This document shows, in pieces, positions 1 to 12,400 of a stretch of DNA of 64,000 nt. Each line of letters begins with the position of its first letter. Positions within the stretch are counted from its first letter, which is position 1. The translations under genes were made by a program, and so were the position numbers. Source of the stretch: Thermoplasmata archaeon (GTDB taxonomy: Archaea > Thermoplasmatota > Penumbrarchaeia > JAEHCK01); the NCBI GenBank assembly GCA_020696345.1, contig JAEHCK010000004.1:1-64000 (forward strand), in the 5' to 3' direction. Below the pieces are notes generated by a model that was given only the letters and a program-made list of their open reading frames with translations, was not told the origin of the DNA and made no database searches.

Positions 1-103
1 ACATTGGAATCGCTTCCAATACTAGGTGTTTGCTACATGGCTTTCTGGTTTTACCATGACAGGACTTTCACCTGTAAGCACTTGTAGGCTTAGCTGGGCA
101 CAC
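1..103 (-). mobile_element. 5' end of a group II intron (continues beyond left edge)
   Basis: Read on the minus strand from 103, the sequence begins GTGTGCCCAGC, fitting the group II intron 5' consensus GTGYG, and continues with an AGGTGAAAGTCCTGT segment and a CCAGAAAGCCATG segment typical of domain I of bacterial and archaeal group II introns. The bases upstream (positions 104 up) would be the 5' exon, ending CTCACA, which could act as the intron-binding site. The reverse transcriptase and domains V/VI would lie outside the window. The identification rests on sequence pattern only; a truncated 5' fragment is equally possible. Confidence 0.65.
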
Positions 104-512
104 TGTGAGGTTTGAGTACACTACAATTTTTTTCTAAGATCAATCGTTTGAGGTGTGAGGAGACCGTTACCTTTTTGCGAAGTAGATGAGACCGAAGGTC
201 CGAGGTAAACGGTTACTGAGCAGGCTTACCCCGAGTTTTGGGATGACCGTAAAACTTTTTGCGAGGGGTAAGCTAGCGCAGGTAACCGCCAAAAAGTTTC
301 CGTCCTCTTCCCTCTTTCCTGTCACCTATCTCCAATTATCTACCACCTATCACCTAATTTTGATCTACACATCAACATAATTTTCCTCTCACCTCAAGCG
401 AACGAATGAAATTCGTGAGCGTACTCTCACCTCACACCTTTAACACCACTGACCAGCAGACCAACAGACTGGTTTGGTAGAAGAACCTATTCATCTTACC
501 CTGATATTTCGA
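104..512. repeat. Intergenic region made of nested inverted repeats
   Basis: No convincing gene. The outer arms CGTTTGAGGTGTGAG (about 146-160) and CTCACCTCAAGCG (about 388-400) are inverted copies. Inside are a hairpin GCTTACCCC / GGGGTAAGC (about 223-275) and a CCGTTACC / GGTAAACGG pair (about 165-213). The right end (about 450-475) carries a short run of the octamer-type repeat (GACCAGCA-like units) found elsewhere in the window. A 64-codon open frame at 186-380 lies inside the palindrome and is unlikely to be coding. Confidence 0.5.
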
Positions 513-1700
513 TCATTGAGAATATTGTTCTACTATCTGTTTTTTTTCATGTTCTACCATAAGATCGATCACTTCTTCTTGACTGAGTATATTTTCTAAA
601 GTCTTAATACCCCGTTTACGTTTAAACCATGCAAATTTCTTTATCAGATCTTTCCGCCCCTTGGAACTTAAGAATATTCCGTTTTCCGTACTCATAAGGC
701 TGGACCCCTGATCGAGCTCCTTACCTGTCTCGAGTTCCTTAATGTATCCATTTCGTAATGCACTCGAATAGACCTTCTGGCCAAGCTCATTTCTTATTAC
801 AACTGTTGAATATCCTTCGGGTGAGCCTATGCCGCCCACGGAAATATCGGCAAAATCATTGGCATAATCTGTGCACGCAAAACACGCTGGCCGAGCGACT
901 TTCTCAAGTTCTGATAACGGAATATGCCGTACTTCTCCGGAATTAGTGGTAATTATGAAATCCTCTTTCAAATTGATCTTTTTAATTTCGTTTATACCCA
1001 AACCCAGAGTTTCTTCAACTTCCTGTATTTTGTCAGGTCCAAACGAAAAGTTCTCTAAACAGAATAAACCAATTACATATTTGACAACGTGAGCTGGCAT
1101 CACACCAAGATACTGCATCTTCCTAATGGTATGCACCTGACATGGTGTGCCAACCACCGCGATCTTCAGCATGTCCAAATTTTTTATTTCACGGAGGGCA
1201 AACATAGTTTGTGAATAAGTTGTAAAGTTTCCCAACTCCTCAATATTAGATCTTCCTATGAACCTTGAGCCCGCAGCGGAAATTATTTTTTCCTTTGTAG
1301 TTGCAATGATCGGCTTACGACCAAATGGCCCATCACTTACACTTACGATCGCCCCGTCGATCAATTTATGTTCAAGTAGATACACAAGTATCGAAGTTAC
1401 AACACCACCATCCGAACAAACGTTCTTGATATCCTGCTCGGTGGTTGTTGCTGAAATGATATGTTTATACGAACCTATAGGCGGCTCCCAGTTATATTTT
1501 GATTGTATCTCCTCATCCAGAATGTTGATCTGCGGGCAGATCAAGAAACATATCCCGCATTCCAAGCAATTGTTTTCATCCAAATAATGTGGTTTACCAT
1601 CTGCACCCATCTCGATCGCCACAAGGTCACCGGCAAAACAGAAAGATACACAACCTCCACATTGACCACAAATGCCAGGCTCATGAACTTGACGGATCAA
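513..1700 (-). CDS. FrhB/FdhB-family coenzyme F420 hydrogenase/dehydrogenase beta-subunit-like protein
   Basis: Iron-sulfur flavoprotein of the FrhB/FdhB/FpoF family, which moves electrons between F420 or another carrier and partner enzymes. Visible: an N-terminal ferredoxin-like module with two cysteine clusters (GICGQCGGC then NNCLECGICFLICP), the FrhB N-terminal domain (SDGGVVTSIL, about 95-105), the GTPCQV motif and the FrhB C-terminal cysteines (ARPACFACTDYANDFADISVG). It is divergent from the NfnAB genes, which suggests a shared redox role; the partner is unknown. The TTG at 1700 is the only canonical in-frame start, but codons upstream (GTC at 1721, then AKTFKD) look like the family's usual N-terminus and follow an AAGGAGAT Shine-Dalgarno at 6 nt. 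The true start may therefore be a non-standard GTC or a mutated/misassembled ATG/GTG. Confidence 0.88.
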   Translation of the reverse strand: MIRQVHEPGICGQCGGCVSFCFAGDLVAIEMGADGKPHYLDENNCLECGICFLICPQINILDEEIQSKYNWEPPIGSYKHIISATTTEQDIKNVCSDGGVVTSILVYLLEHKLIDGAIVSVSDGPFGRKPIIATTKEKIISAAGSRFIGRSNIEELGNFTTYSQTMFALREIKNLDMLKIAVVGTPCQVHTIRKMQYLGVMPAHVVKYVIGLFCLENFSFGPDKIQEVEETLGLGINEIKKINLKEDFIITTNSGEVRHIPLSELEKVARPACFACTDYANDFADISVGGIGSPEGYSTVVIRNELGQKVYSSALRNGYIKELETGKELDQGSSLMSTENGIFLSSKGRKDLIKKFAWFKRKRGIKTLENILSQEEVIDLMVEHEKKQIVEQYSQ

Positions 1701-1841
1701 ATCCTTAAAGGTTTTTGCGACGCCTTTATCTCCTTCGGGTCCCGAGTTATCGGAAAAAGTAAACCCCCCTTTCTAATTATATGGACCTCAAAGGATAAAA
1801 TATTTGTGTAAATATTCATTTATATTACAAGTTAATAACAA

Positions 1842-1852
1842 TTTATTTATAT
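1842..1852 (+). promoter_or_regulatory. Probable TATA box for nfnA
   Basis: TTTATTTATATC-like A/T box about 31-41 nt before the ATG at 1883. This spacing fits archaeal TATA-directed transcription producing a very short leader. No strong Shine-Dalgarno precedes the ATG, which fits leaderless translation. Pattern-based inference. Confidence 0.4.
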
Positions 1853-1882
1853 CATTTTGCAATCCATAAGCGTGTGAGTCTT

Positions 1883-4146
<2,264 letters not shown>

Positions 4147-4224
4147 TGATAGGTAGGGCTGATCCCAATTTTGACTTGTGGTTTAACACTACTTTGTTAG
4201 TTGAAAAATTTAATGAATTATGGA

Positions 4225-4316
4225 TGGTCGACTGGTCAGCTAGTCGATCAGTCAGTTAGTCACCTGGTCGACCGGTAGACTGATAGACCAGCAGACTGAT
4301 AGACCGGTGGACTATC
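4225..4316. repeat. Octamer tandem array with inverted arms
   Basis: About eleven degenerate 8-bp units in strict register: GACTGGTC, AGCTAGTC, GATCAGTC, AGTTAGTC, ACCTGGTC, then GACCGGTA, GACTGATA, GACCAGCA, GACTGATA, GACCGGTG. The first half has units ending in GTC and the second half units starting with GAC, so the array is an extended inverted repeat. It lies between convergent nfnB and the antiporter gene. Related arrays occur near 450, 23880, 36870 and 39750. Confidence 0.75.
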
Positions 4317-4391
4317 TCTCATCACCACTCATTACTTTCTGGATACTAAACCATTAACCCATGAAGTAGTATTAAGCAACCATCAATAGAT

Positions 4392-5612
4392 CTATTTATT
4401 GTGGATTTCACCAGCTTTTTTCAGTGCGTATCTAACACCTATAGGACCTATGATCTCAAAAATTATAGTCGTAAGCGTGATAATGGTAATAATAAGTGCA
4501 CCCAAGTATGCCATATCAGAATACGCAGAAAGTTCATTGTTTGCAAGTATAGCCAAACCTATCGCCACACCGGCCTGGGATAGTAATGCGAACCCGAGAT
4601 ATTTTTCAATGGTGGGTGGTGCGTGCAAAGCTTTTCCCGCAAGAACGGCACCGGCAAGTTTACCCAAGATCCGGTAGACAATGTAAACGATAATAATTAC
4701 AACCGTACTCATAATACCAAATTCAATGAGAGAGTTGAATTGTAAACTCAATTCCAAACCTGCGATCGCAAAAAATACCACATAAATTGGTGGCAGTATG
4801 GTCTCGATGTTCGTATGAGTGGTCCTCCCAACTCGCGGGGCCATATTAATAAATATTATGCCTAGTATCATGCAGGCCAAAATGGCAGATGCATGTATTA
4901 TTTCACAGATCCCGATACACATGAAAATAAAACTCAACCCGATTATGAAGACATCTTCACTATGTCTAATTCGCTTGCCAAGAAACGCCAACCCCACACC
5001 AAATATCGATCCAATTAGAATTGCCCCACCAAGCTCCACCATTGGAAGATAGAATAATTCATGCAAAGGAAGTTTATCACCCAGTAAAAACTTGACGATC
5101 GCTAAAACAAATACAAAATATATTATTCCTATACCATCATCGATCCCAACTATTGCCACCGTCATTTGCGATAATTTACCACGGCCACCCGATAGATGAA
5201 TAGCAGCTATGGTACCTGCGGGTGCGGTTGCAAGACCGATCACTCCCAAGATCAGGCTTAGGCTTAGATTATCTGTAAGGAGATACACGCCAAGAAATAC
5301 TATCCCAAACGTAACGGTAGATTGAACAATTGCTATTCCAATAGCCATTTTGCCGAAGCGTCTAAGAAATCCTTTTGTAAAGCCCACGCCGATGATAAAT
5401 CCCACCAGTCCCAAAGTCGCATCTATGATCAAATTCATAGTGCTCGAGGCCAAATTCTCTTCCATAATTATATTCATCATCGGCCCAAGAATTATTCCGG
5501 CGATTATATACCCGACGATCGCAGTTAATCTCATCCAATTTGTGGCTTTCCCTAAAATGAAACCTAAGAATAGTGCAATTCCTATGTAAAGTAAAAGATT
5601 TGTAGGTATCAT
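4392..5612 (-). CDS. Cation:proton antiporter, CPA2 (KefB/NapA) family
   Basis: Integral membrane Na+(K+)/H+ exchanger of the monovalent cation:proton antiporter-2 family. Almost the whole 406-aa protein is hydrophobic, with about 11-13 membrane segments. Family features include the N-terminal VGYIIAGIILGPMMN segment, the GLVGFIIGVGF segment, GVIGLATAPAGTIAAIH and GIDDGIGIIYF, which carries the paired acidic residues of the CPA transport site, and LLSQAGVAIGLA near the C-terminus. There is no RCK/TrkA domain, so regulation may be in trans; the CBS gene immediately upstream on the same strand is a candidate partner. The transported ion cannot be decided from sequence. Confidence 0.9.
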   Translation of the reverse strand: MIPTNLLLYIGIALFLGFILGKATNWMRLTAIVGYIIAGIILGPMMNIIMEENLASSTMNLIIDATLGLVGFIIGVGFTKGFLRRFGKMAIGIAIVQSTVTFGIVFLGVYLLTDNLSLSLILGVIGLATAPAGTIAAIHLSGGRGKLSQMTVAIVGIDDGIGIIYFVFVLAIVKFLLGDKLPLHELFYLPMVELGGAILIGSIFGVGLAFLGKRIRHSEDVFIIGLSFIFMCIGICEIIHASAILACMILGIIFINMAPRVGRTTHTNIETILPPIYVVFFAIAGLELSLQFNSLIEFGIMSTVVIIIVYIVYRILGKLAGAVLAGKALHAPPTIEKYLGFALLSQAGVAIGLAILANNELSAYSDMAYLGALIITIITLTTIIFEIIGPIGVRYALKKAGEIHNK

Positions 5613-5726
5613 AAATTTTTTCGACCTGAGTTAATTTTTATATCTTTATTATTTACAATAACGATCAAATTAATTTTAAAAAATTAATGATAGAAAACGT
5701 TGATTTGGTTAATAAGACAAACTAAA

Positions 5727-6290
5727 TTACGATTTTTCGGACCCTGCCGCTTCACACTTTTCCGTGCCACAAATTTCACAAAACGGTTTTACGGCACTAT
5801 AAAACTCTTTTATTAATTGATGAATGGTAACTTCACTTATTATCTCATTTTCAGCAGATTTAACCACGGGTATTCTTCGAATACCGTGTGCTTCCATCTC
5901 TTGTAATATTTCTCCTACCTTATCATTTGGTGTGCATGTGATCGGGTCATGAGACATAATATGCTCTGCCACTTCAAATAACGCCAGCCCCAAACCCCTA
6001 CGCGAAGGTACACCGAAAAATCTATGTTTTTTAATTGGCCTGAGCGCGTGTAATATATCATGTTCGGTGATGAGCCCTATTACTTCATTGTTATCAAGGT
6101 TGTCAACTACCCATAAATGATCATTTGTGCACAGCATTGCAAGGACATCCAAGATCTCAGCATCTTTAATTATTATAGGGATATCCCAGGATCGCTTTTT
6201 CATCACATCTTTTATCTTTAGATCAAAAAATTCATTGGTATGATGGAGATATTTTTTAGCCTTGTTTTCAAATTCTTCATCTCGAGACAT
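5727..6290 (-). CDS. CBS-domain pair protein with C-terminal cysteine motif
   Basis: A 187-aa soluble protein with two CBS repeats: about 27-80 (IKDVMKKRSWDIPIIIKDAE ... VIGLITEHDIL) and about 108-165 (AEHIMSHDPITCTPNDK ... GIRRIPVVKSAENEIISEVT). Such Bateman modules bind adenosine nucleotides and gate transporters or enzymes. The tail CEICGTEKCEA has three cysteines (CxxC and a following C) that may bind metal. It lies 114 bp upstream of the antiporter gene on the same strand, so a regulatory link to that transporter is plausible but inferred. Upstream of its start lies a 27-bp repeat element. Confidence 0.82.
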   Translation of the reverse strand: MSRDEEFENKAKKYLHHTNEFFDLKIKDVMKKRSWDIPIIIKDAEILDVLAMLCTNDHLWVVDNLDNNEVIGLITEHDILHALRPIKKHRFFGVPSRRGLGLALFEVAEHIMSHDPITCTPNDKVGEILQEMEAHGIRRIPVVKSAENEIISEVTIHQLIKEFYSAVKPFCEICGTEKCEAAGSEKS

Positions 6291-6339
6291 GAGGTTACGT
6301 ATATAATATGGGAATAATTAAAATTTGTGCTATAATCGT

Positions 6340-6690
6340 GATGAATTGATGTTGAGCAGATACCGTGCTGGGTTTATGCTGAACAGATACCGTGCTGGGT
6401 TGATGCTGAACAGATACCTGGCGGGGTTGGTGCTGAACAGATACCTGACGGGGTTGATGCTGGGAAGATGCCGTGCCGGGTTGATGCTGAACAGATACCG
6501 TGATGGGTTGATGCTGAACAGATGCCGGATTGTGTTGATGTTGAATAGAAACCGGCTTCTGCCAATCAACAATTAATCCAGGCATCTGTCAAGCAATAAC
6601 CCATCACTGCCACTGTCAAGCAATAAATAATCATGGCTACTGTTCTACAACAAGTCTACCCTGCCACAGTCAAACAATAAAGGATCTGTA
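6340..6690. repeat. Bipartite 27-bp minisatellite element, copy 1
   Basis: Eight units in exact 27-bp register (CAGATACC-type cores at 6357, 6384, 6411, 6438, 6465, 6492, 6519, 6546), each resembling TTGATGCTGAACAGATACC plus a short GTGCTGGG-like linker. They are followed by a second arm with units in the opposite orientation (GGCATCTGTCAAGCAATAA and decayed copies to about 6690). It lies between the CBS gene start and the 3' end of the glycosyltransferase gene. All frames are open across much of it because 27 is divisible by 3; those frames are not genes. Same family as the elements at 19.5, 32.5 and 46.2 kb. Confidence 0.85.
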
Positions 6691-6703
6691 CATCTTCATT
6701 AAC

Positions 6704-7831
6704 TTATTTAATTATCTTTGAATAGACATTTTCAAGATCGTCAACGATCTTTGTAATATTAAACTTGGTTTCGACCTTTTTTCGACCCATACTACCCATC
6801 CTCTCGCATAACTGAGGGTTGGATAACAGTTTTTTTATCTTTTCAGCCATTCGTTCTATGTCCATTGGTGGTGTTAGAAATCCCTCCTTGCCGTCCGTTA
6901 TCACCTCGCGCACACCAGGGATGTCCGAGACTATCACAGGTTTACCGGTTGCCATGGCCTCCAGACCAACGATGCCAAATGCCTCCAGCCGTGTTAATGA
7001 CGGAAGTACGAACACATCACAGGCAGCATAGTATTCTGCCAATTCTTCTGAAGGAACTTTACCTACAAGGATGACCTTGTCCTCCAATTTTAAGGTTTGT
7101 ATATAATTTTTCACCACATCCTCGAAATCACCTGTTCCGATGATAAGGAACTTTGTATCGTCCCCAAAGAACTTTGCTGCGCTGACAAAATATTCTATAC
7201 CTTTATGAAATTTTATCCTACCAACGAACAAAACCACCTTTTTACCTTCCATATCATGCCGTTTTTTTATTTTCGAACCATCAATATCGGGATGGAAATC
7301 TTTTATATTAACCGCGTTTGGGATCACGATGGGTTTGAAATGCCAAACAGAACGCGACGTTGCCGCGTAAGTATTTGTGGTCACTATGATCTTATCGGTA
7401 AATAGTAGTGAATAATGTCCGAACGTTCGTCGGTAGAAACCTGCAATAAACTTATTTAAAAAATTAGGCAGCTCCAGATCACAATGATAGGTCAACACAA
7501 GCGGGATCTTTGTCTTGTTCCGGGCGCGTGCCGAGAAGAATTCTACAAATGGTGGCGGTATGTGGGTATGAACAACATCACAGTGGGTTTTTAATAGCTC
7601 TTGTCTGAGTTTTGGCATCAATGGTGTTGAGAATATATTCAAGATCGGTTTGATCCGATGAACCGAGATCCCGTCAATATCTTGATGTTTTGGAAGACTA
7701 GTATCGTATTGTGACGTATAGACCTTCACCTCATGACCGCGTCTAATAAACTCACGCGAGATCTCCAGAACATGTGATTCTACACCGCCGATATGCGGCT
7801 GAAAATATGGCGCTACCTGGACGATTTTCAT
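6704..7831 (-). CDS. Glycosyltransferase family 4 (GT-B fold)
   Basis: Retaining GT-B glycosyltransferase of 375 aa. The N-terminal domain starts MKIVQVAPYFQPHIGGVE, a GT4 signature with the glycine-rich acceptor loop. The C-terminal donor domain has VVLFVGRIKFHKGIEYFVSA and an EAFGIVGLEAMATGKPVIVS segment holding the E-x7-E donor-sugar motif. It acts at the inner membrane face or in the cytosol on lipid- or protein-linked glycans. A sugar-1-phosphate nucleotidyltransferase gene lies about 320 bp upstream on the same strand, suggesting a shared role in surface glycan assembly. Substrates cannot be predicted. Confidence 0.9.
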   Translation of the reverse strand: MKIVQVAPYFQPHIGGVESHVLEISREFIRRGHEVKVYTSQYDTSLPKHQDIDGISVHRIKPILNIFSTPLMPKLRQELLKTHCDVVHTHIPPPFVEFFSARARNKTKIPLVLTYHCDLELPNFLNKFIAGFYRRTFGHYSLLFTDKIIVTTNTYAATSRSVWHFKPIVIPNAVNIKDFHPDIDGSKIKKRHDMEGKKVVLFVGRIKFHKGIEYFVSAAKFFGDDTKFLIIGTGDFEDVVKNYIQTLKLEDKVILVGKVPSEELAEYYAACDVFVLPSLTRLEAFGIVGLEAMATGKPVIVSDIPGVREVITDGKEGFLTPPMDIERMAEKIKKLLSNPQLCERMGSMGRKKVETKFNITKIVDDLENVYSKIIK

Positions 7832-7979
7832 GACAACACTCGTTTTGAAATTTATTGTTAAATGTATTATTGGTTTATCAATATTATTGTAGTTCGATTG
7901 ATTTAGCCAATTATTAATGATGTATTATCCCCGAGTTTTACTACATACGAAATTAATTCGGTAACTATTTAGTTAGGCA

Positions 7980-8100
7980 TTTGGGATGTGGAATGTGGGA
8001 GGTGGGTTGATAATTTAACGATAAAACCCTAATCCCACAAGTGATTTGAATCGTTATTGATTTGTAACGTACACATCCCCCATCCCTTAATTAGCATCAT
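7980..8100. repeat. Inverted repeat of GGGATGTGG / CATCCC-type units
   Basis: The 320-bp gap between the two glycan genes has no ORF worth calling. It holds GGGATGTGGAATGTGGGAGG (about 7983-8002) facing ACACATCCCCCATCCC (about 8081-8096), an imperfect inverted repeat around an A/T-rich centre. No clear promoter could be chosen. Confidence 0.45.
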
Positions 8101-8153
8101 TCAACTTGAACTTTTCATTTTTACTTAAATTATCAGTAAACCTTAATTAATGT

Positions 8154-9386
8154 TCAATAAATGATCGAATTTGGTGCAATAGCACCGCTGGCAATTGCCC
8201 CGGGACCCAATTGAGAGTTTTCGCCAATTACTGTTCCAATATTAATAACACTATTTACCCCTGTTTTTACATGATCGCCCATGATCACACCCAATTTACG
8301 TCTATTGGTCTCCACACGCTCGCCTTTAACGAAGGTATATATATTTTTATTATCAAGTCGTAAATTGGCAACTTTAGTACCTGAGCCTAGGTTGCAATGC
8401 TCACCTAGTATACTATCACCCACATAACTATGATGTGGTACATTTGTATTGCTCATTATTATACTATTTTTAACCTCAACAGCATTACCGATCTTACAAT
8501 TGTTGCCAATTGAGGTATTACCCCGGATCAGGCAGTTTGGACCGATCACGCAATCCTTACCAATTATCACGGGACCGATTATATACGACCCGTTACGTAT
8601 CACAGTGCCCTTGCCCACACGAACCACGCCTTCTAAGGTGGTAAATTTTTGAATTGTACCTTCATTCTTTGTCGTGGTGGTTTTCATCAAGATCTCGTTA
8701 GCATTCAATAGGTGCCAGGGCATACTTATATCTAACCATTGGTCTTTGAGTTCATATACAAATACAGGGTGTGACATCTTAGTTATCATGATCTCGATCG
8801 CATCCGTGATCTCATATTCACCACGAACCGATAATGGTGTTTTATCAACTGCATCGAATATCTTTTCATCGAATAGATATAAACCAGCATTGATCAAATT
8901 GCCAATATTGGTCTTTGGTTTTTCAATTATATGTTTTACTTTATTTTTCTCCACTTCTACAACACCCAACCCTGTTGGATCCAAAACATTTGCCAAGGCC
9001 ATTATCGGTGATCTGTGTTTCTTATAGGATCTCAAAATACCATTTACTACACCATCGGTAACCAGAACATCACCATTGAAACATAGAAACGGCTTTTTGA
9101 AATATTGGCGTGCCGTACCAATTGCATGTGCCGTGCCATAGCGCTCATTCTGGTGGATATAATTAATGCTAACTCCAAAATCACTTCCATCGCCAAAGTA
9201 CTCTTGAAGCCTGTCGCTGCGCCACCCGATCAAGATCATAATATCTTTTATACCTGCTTTTTTCAGGCTGGTAATTGCATGTTCCAGGAATGGTTTTCCA
9301 GCTACCAATAATAATGGTTTTGGTATGTTGGCGGTTAGTGGTCGCATGCGAGTGCTCTCACCTGCCGCTAAAATAAATGCTTTCAA
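8154..9386 (-). CDS. Bifunctional sugar-1-phosphate nucleotidyltransferase / left-handed beta-helix acyltransferase
   Basis: An N-terminal nucleotidyltransferase domain (about 1-230) opens MKAFILAAGESTRMRPLTAN followed by IPKPLL, the pyrophosphorylase signature, and contains CFNGDVLVTDG (metal-binding Asp) and HIIEKPK. The C-terminal part (about 255-410) is a left-handed parallel beta-helix of hexapeptide repeats (VIIGKDCVIGPNCLIRGNTS...). This layout matches archaeal GlmU-like/ST0452-type enzymes that make UDP-GlcNAc or dTDP/UDP-hexoses. The start is TTG at 9386, supported by a GAGGT Shine-Dalgarno 8 nt upstream. It would supply nucleotide sugars for the downstream glycosyltransferase or S-layer glycans. 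Confidence 0.9.
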   Translation of the reverse strand: MKAFILAAGESTRMRPLTANIPKPLLLVAGKPFLEHAITSLKKAGIKDIMILIGWRSDRLQEYFGDGSDFGVSINYIHQNERYGTAHAIGTARQYFKKPFLCFNGDVLVTDGVVNGILRSYKKHRSPIMALANVLDPTGLGVVEVEKNKVKHIIEKPKTNIGNLINAGLYLFDEKIFDAVDKTPLSVRGEYEITDAIEIMITKMSHPVFVYELKDQWLDISMPWHLLNANEILMKTTTTKNEGTIQKFTTLEGVVRVGKGTVIRNGSYIIGPVIIGKDCVIGPNCLIRGNTSIGNNCKIGNAVEVKNSIIMSNTNVPHHSYVGDSILGEHCNLGSGTKVANLRLDNKNIYTFVKGERVETNRRKLGVIMGDHVKTGVNSVINIGTVIGENSQLGPGAIASGAIAPNSIIY

Positions 9387-9420
9387 GTTGCTTACCTCTT
9401 TACCTAAAAATGATTATTCC

Positions 9421-12400
9421 TTATAAATCTTTATTTTTCTCTGCCTTTTTTGGCAATTCAACTTTATCTATCATATCTGCCTCGTCCTGCACTGCCGCAT
9501 CCTTAGGCATTACAACATCGGGACTAGTAATGCCAATATCTGATTCTAAATCGGTTCCCTCACCATCAACTGGTCCCGCAGAACTCGATTCTAGGTCAGG
9601 GCCTAGGTCTATATCTAGATCCTCCGGGAGCAGCACTTTTGGCCCTGTTTCAGTTTCTGTTCCGGCCCCAACTTCTGATCCGAATGTTTCTGTGGCGCCC
9701 AGATCCAAACCGTGATCCATATCTAGATCCACATCTACATAAGGCCCGGGTTCTGGTTCGGTCTGGTCAAATCCAAGTTCAGGTTCAAACGGCTCTTGAA
9801 AATCTTGTAGCTCTTGTAATGGCGACTCTGATCCTGATGACAGGTAATCTGTTTGTGGCGGTAATTTCGGTATTTCGGCCCCAACTTCACTGTATGGTTG
9901 CATAGCGGGTACCGATTCTCTGCCTGCTATTTGGGGCTGCCAGGCCGGACGACCGATCGCATCCATGGGCGGTTTGTATAATATCTCTACACTCTTCTCA
10001 CTAACGAGTTCCTGAGAAATTGGTTCGTCCTTTGGTTTATGTCTGATTATTAATATCAAGATCACTATGGTAATTATGATCATAAGAATTATTGGCAGAA
10101 GATCATAATAGCTATTGAAAAGGCCCATGGTCTCATCGCTCTTGGATTTGGGTTTAACTATCTCTAGAGCAATACTTGCTTGGTCTTTTGCTGGTGTTAT
10201 ACGAGATTCAGCATTGATCGTCATCGTATATTTTCCCTTGACTATATTGGTAGTGTCGATGGTTAGTTCTATCTGTTTCGAGGCTTCCTTACCCAACGAT
10301 ATCTCATTACTTCTACCTGCATTAATAGAGTGGGTAATACTATTGCTTAGATTCTTTGGGGTTATTGTAATCAAGATTATTTCTTCGTTGGCGCCTAAAT
10401 TCGTGATATCTACATTGAATGTATACGCCTCGCCCTGGGTTAGCTTTATCTCTGATTCGGATGATCTGAGTTCCAAACCATATTCGGTCTTACTTGGGTC
10501 GATATTGAACTTGAACACTCCATTCTCGCAGATGCCTTGGCCGATATCGAACCAGGGAATAACTGTCCAATAATATGTCTGGTCGACCTTGAGGTCAACC
10601 AATGTCAGCTCGGTTGTGGTCAAGCCCGAGTAAACTTCAACATCAGTATCTGTCAAGGGGTCGTTGGTTGTTGCAAGGTATAAATTATAGGTAAGGTCTT
10701 GCCCACCAGCTTCCAACACGACCCAATCAAAAGTAATCGTAGTATGGATAAATGTGGAATTATCTATTGGAGATACTAACTTGACCTGTGGCTGTTTGTT
10801 CAGGTCGATCTCAAAAGTTATTATTTCGCTAAAACTTGAGCTTATACCATCACTGGCCAAAATACGGCAGTAATGGATCATTTTATCTTCAAGATCGGAT
10901 ATAATATATTGAGTTTCAGTTATATCTTTTCCATCTGGTAATTGTGGTGGAGGGTTGGAATCACCGAAGAAGACAGTGTATGTCAAATTTTCTTTTGGTG
11001 TATCTATGTCCGACGCCTCCCATGTGAGTATTACCGATCGGCTTGGAATAACAGAATTATCTTTCGGTGTGATTATACTCACAATAGGCAGATCATTTAC
11101 TGCACGATAAATGATCTTGAACGATGTATCCGAGTAGTTCTTGGCCAGATCAGTGGCGCGTACGGTAATAACTGCCAAACCTGTAAATTCAGGTAATAAT
11201 GGATATATGTCGATACGGTTGTTTTCGCCTATGGTTATCCGCACTGCCTGTGGATTTGTATTATCTATTATACTGAATGTAATGTTTTCGATCGAATCAT
11301 CGATGTCATAGATATACTCCACTAAATTTACTGCATCCGGTTTGATCAGATCCTCATCTATTACCACATCAGGTATCTGTTCCCAAACAGGTCGATCATT
11401 GATGTTTACAACATTGAGTTCGAACTCCTTATATAGTGTTTTATCAACCGGCACACTGTCATCGCAATATACACGTACCATTACGTTTTCCCCAAACCAG
11501 TCGCCATGCCCGGTAAATGTCACAGTATTGGTTGCACCATCCAGATCATATGAGAGGTTTTCATTTTTAAATTTATTTTCAGGATCGATCGACAGCGAAA
11601 AATAAAGTCGATCATCATCGATATCAATGAAATAATTCTGCGCATCCAGGTCAAGCGGGTTACTGGTTTTTCCTTCGGCCAAGATCATATCAGGATATTC
11701 CTTTGACCCCAAAATGGGTTCGTCGTTTAACGGTGTTACCACTAATCGTATCAGTTCAGATTCGGTTGTAATGTCAAAATTGTCGGTTACATTGAATGAA
11801 AAGTCCAGATATCCTGTCCAGTTATCATTCTCCCACCCCGTAAACGCATCAGCACCCAGTAGGTGATGGTTATAAATGCCTAATGTAACTCTGTCAGCAC
11901 CTGGCCCCGAGACATATGAAATATTATAATCGAGTTCTGTTGATCCCAGATAGTCGTCTTCCATAAAAATACTTAGATCCAGCAATGCAAGATCCTTCGA
12001 ATCTTCATCCAAATAAATGACCTCAGGTAATTCTGAAATGAACCATGGAAATTCATTATATTCAATGACGAGGTCAGAGACCAACAGCTTTCCTCCCGAA
12101 TCTGAAATGAACTTGAACGGTACGGTGGAGTTTGCCGATGTATCGGGAGGTATTGTTTTCAATGCTTCTGTCAATTCCGATGCAAGGTTACCATGTGGAT
12201 TAATGTCAACGGTTATACTAAGATCGTAGATGATCTCAAGATCGTTGATCGTAACCACTCCCGGTGTTGCAGATCTAACTTTCAATGGGACTTTAACTAA
12301 TTCGGTACCGTATTCGTCAAAATAACTACTGCCTTGGGCCATATACAGAGTAAGATTGTTTTTGAAATCAGGAATTTTAACGGTAGTGTTCAAAGTGCCA

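Noticed and set aside
186..380. 64-codon frame near the left edge
   Set aside because: Lies inside a palindromic region, has no Shine-Dalgarno and low-complexity content.
6295..6585. Overlapping open frames on both strands through the 27-bp array
   Set aside because: A 27-bp period is divisible by three, so most frames stay open; the peptides are just the repeat unit translated.
6340..6690. Possible CRISPR array
   Set aside because: Units are contiguous tandem repeats with no unique spacers, they switch orientation mid-element, and there are no cas genes.
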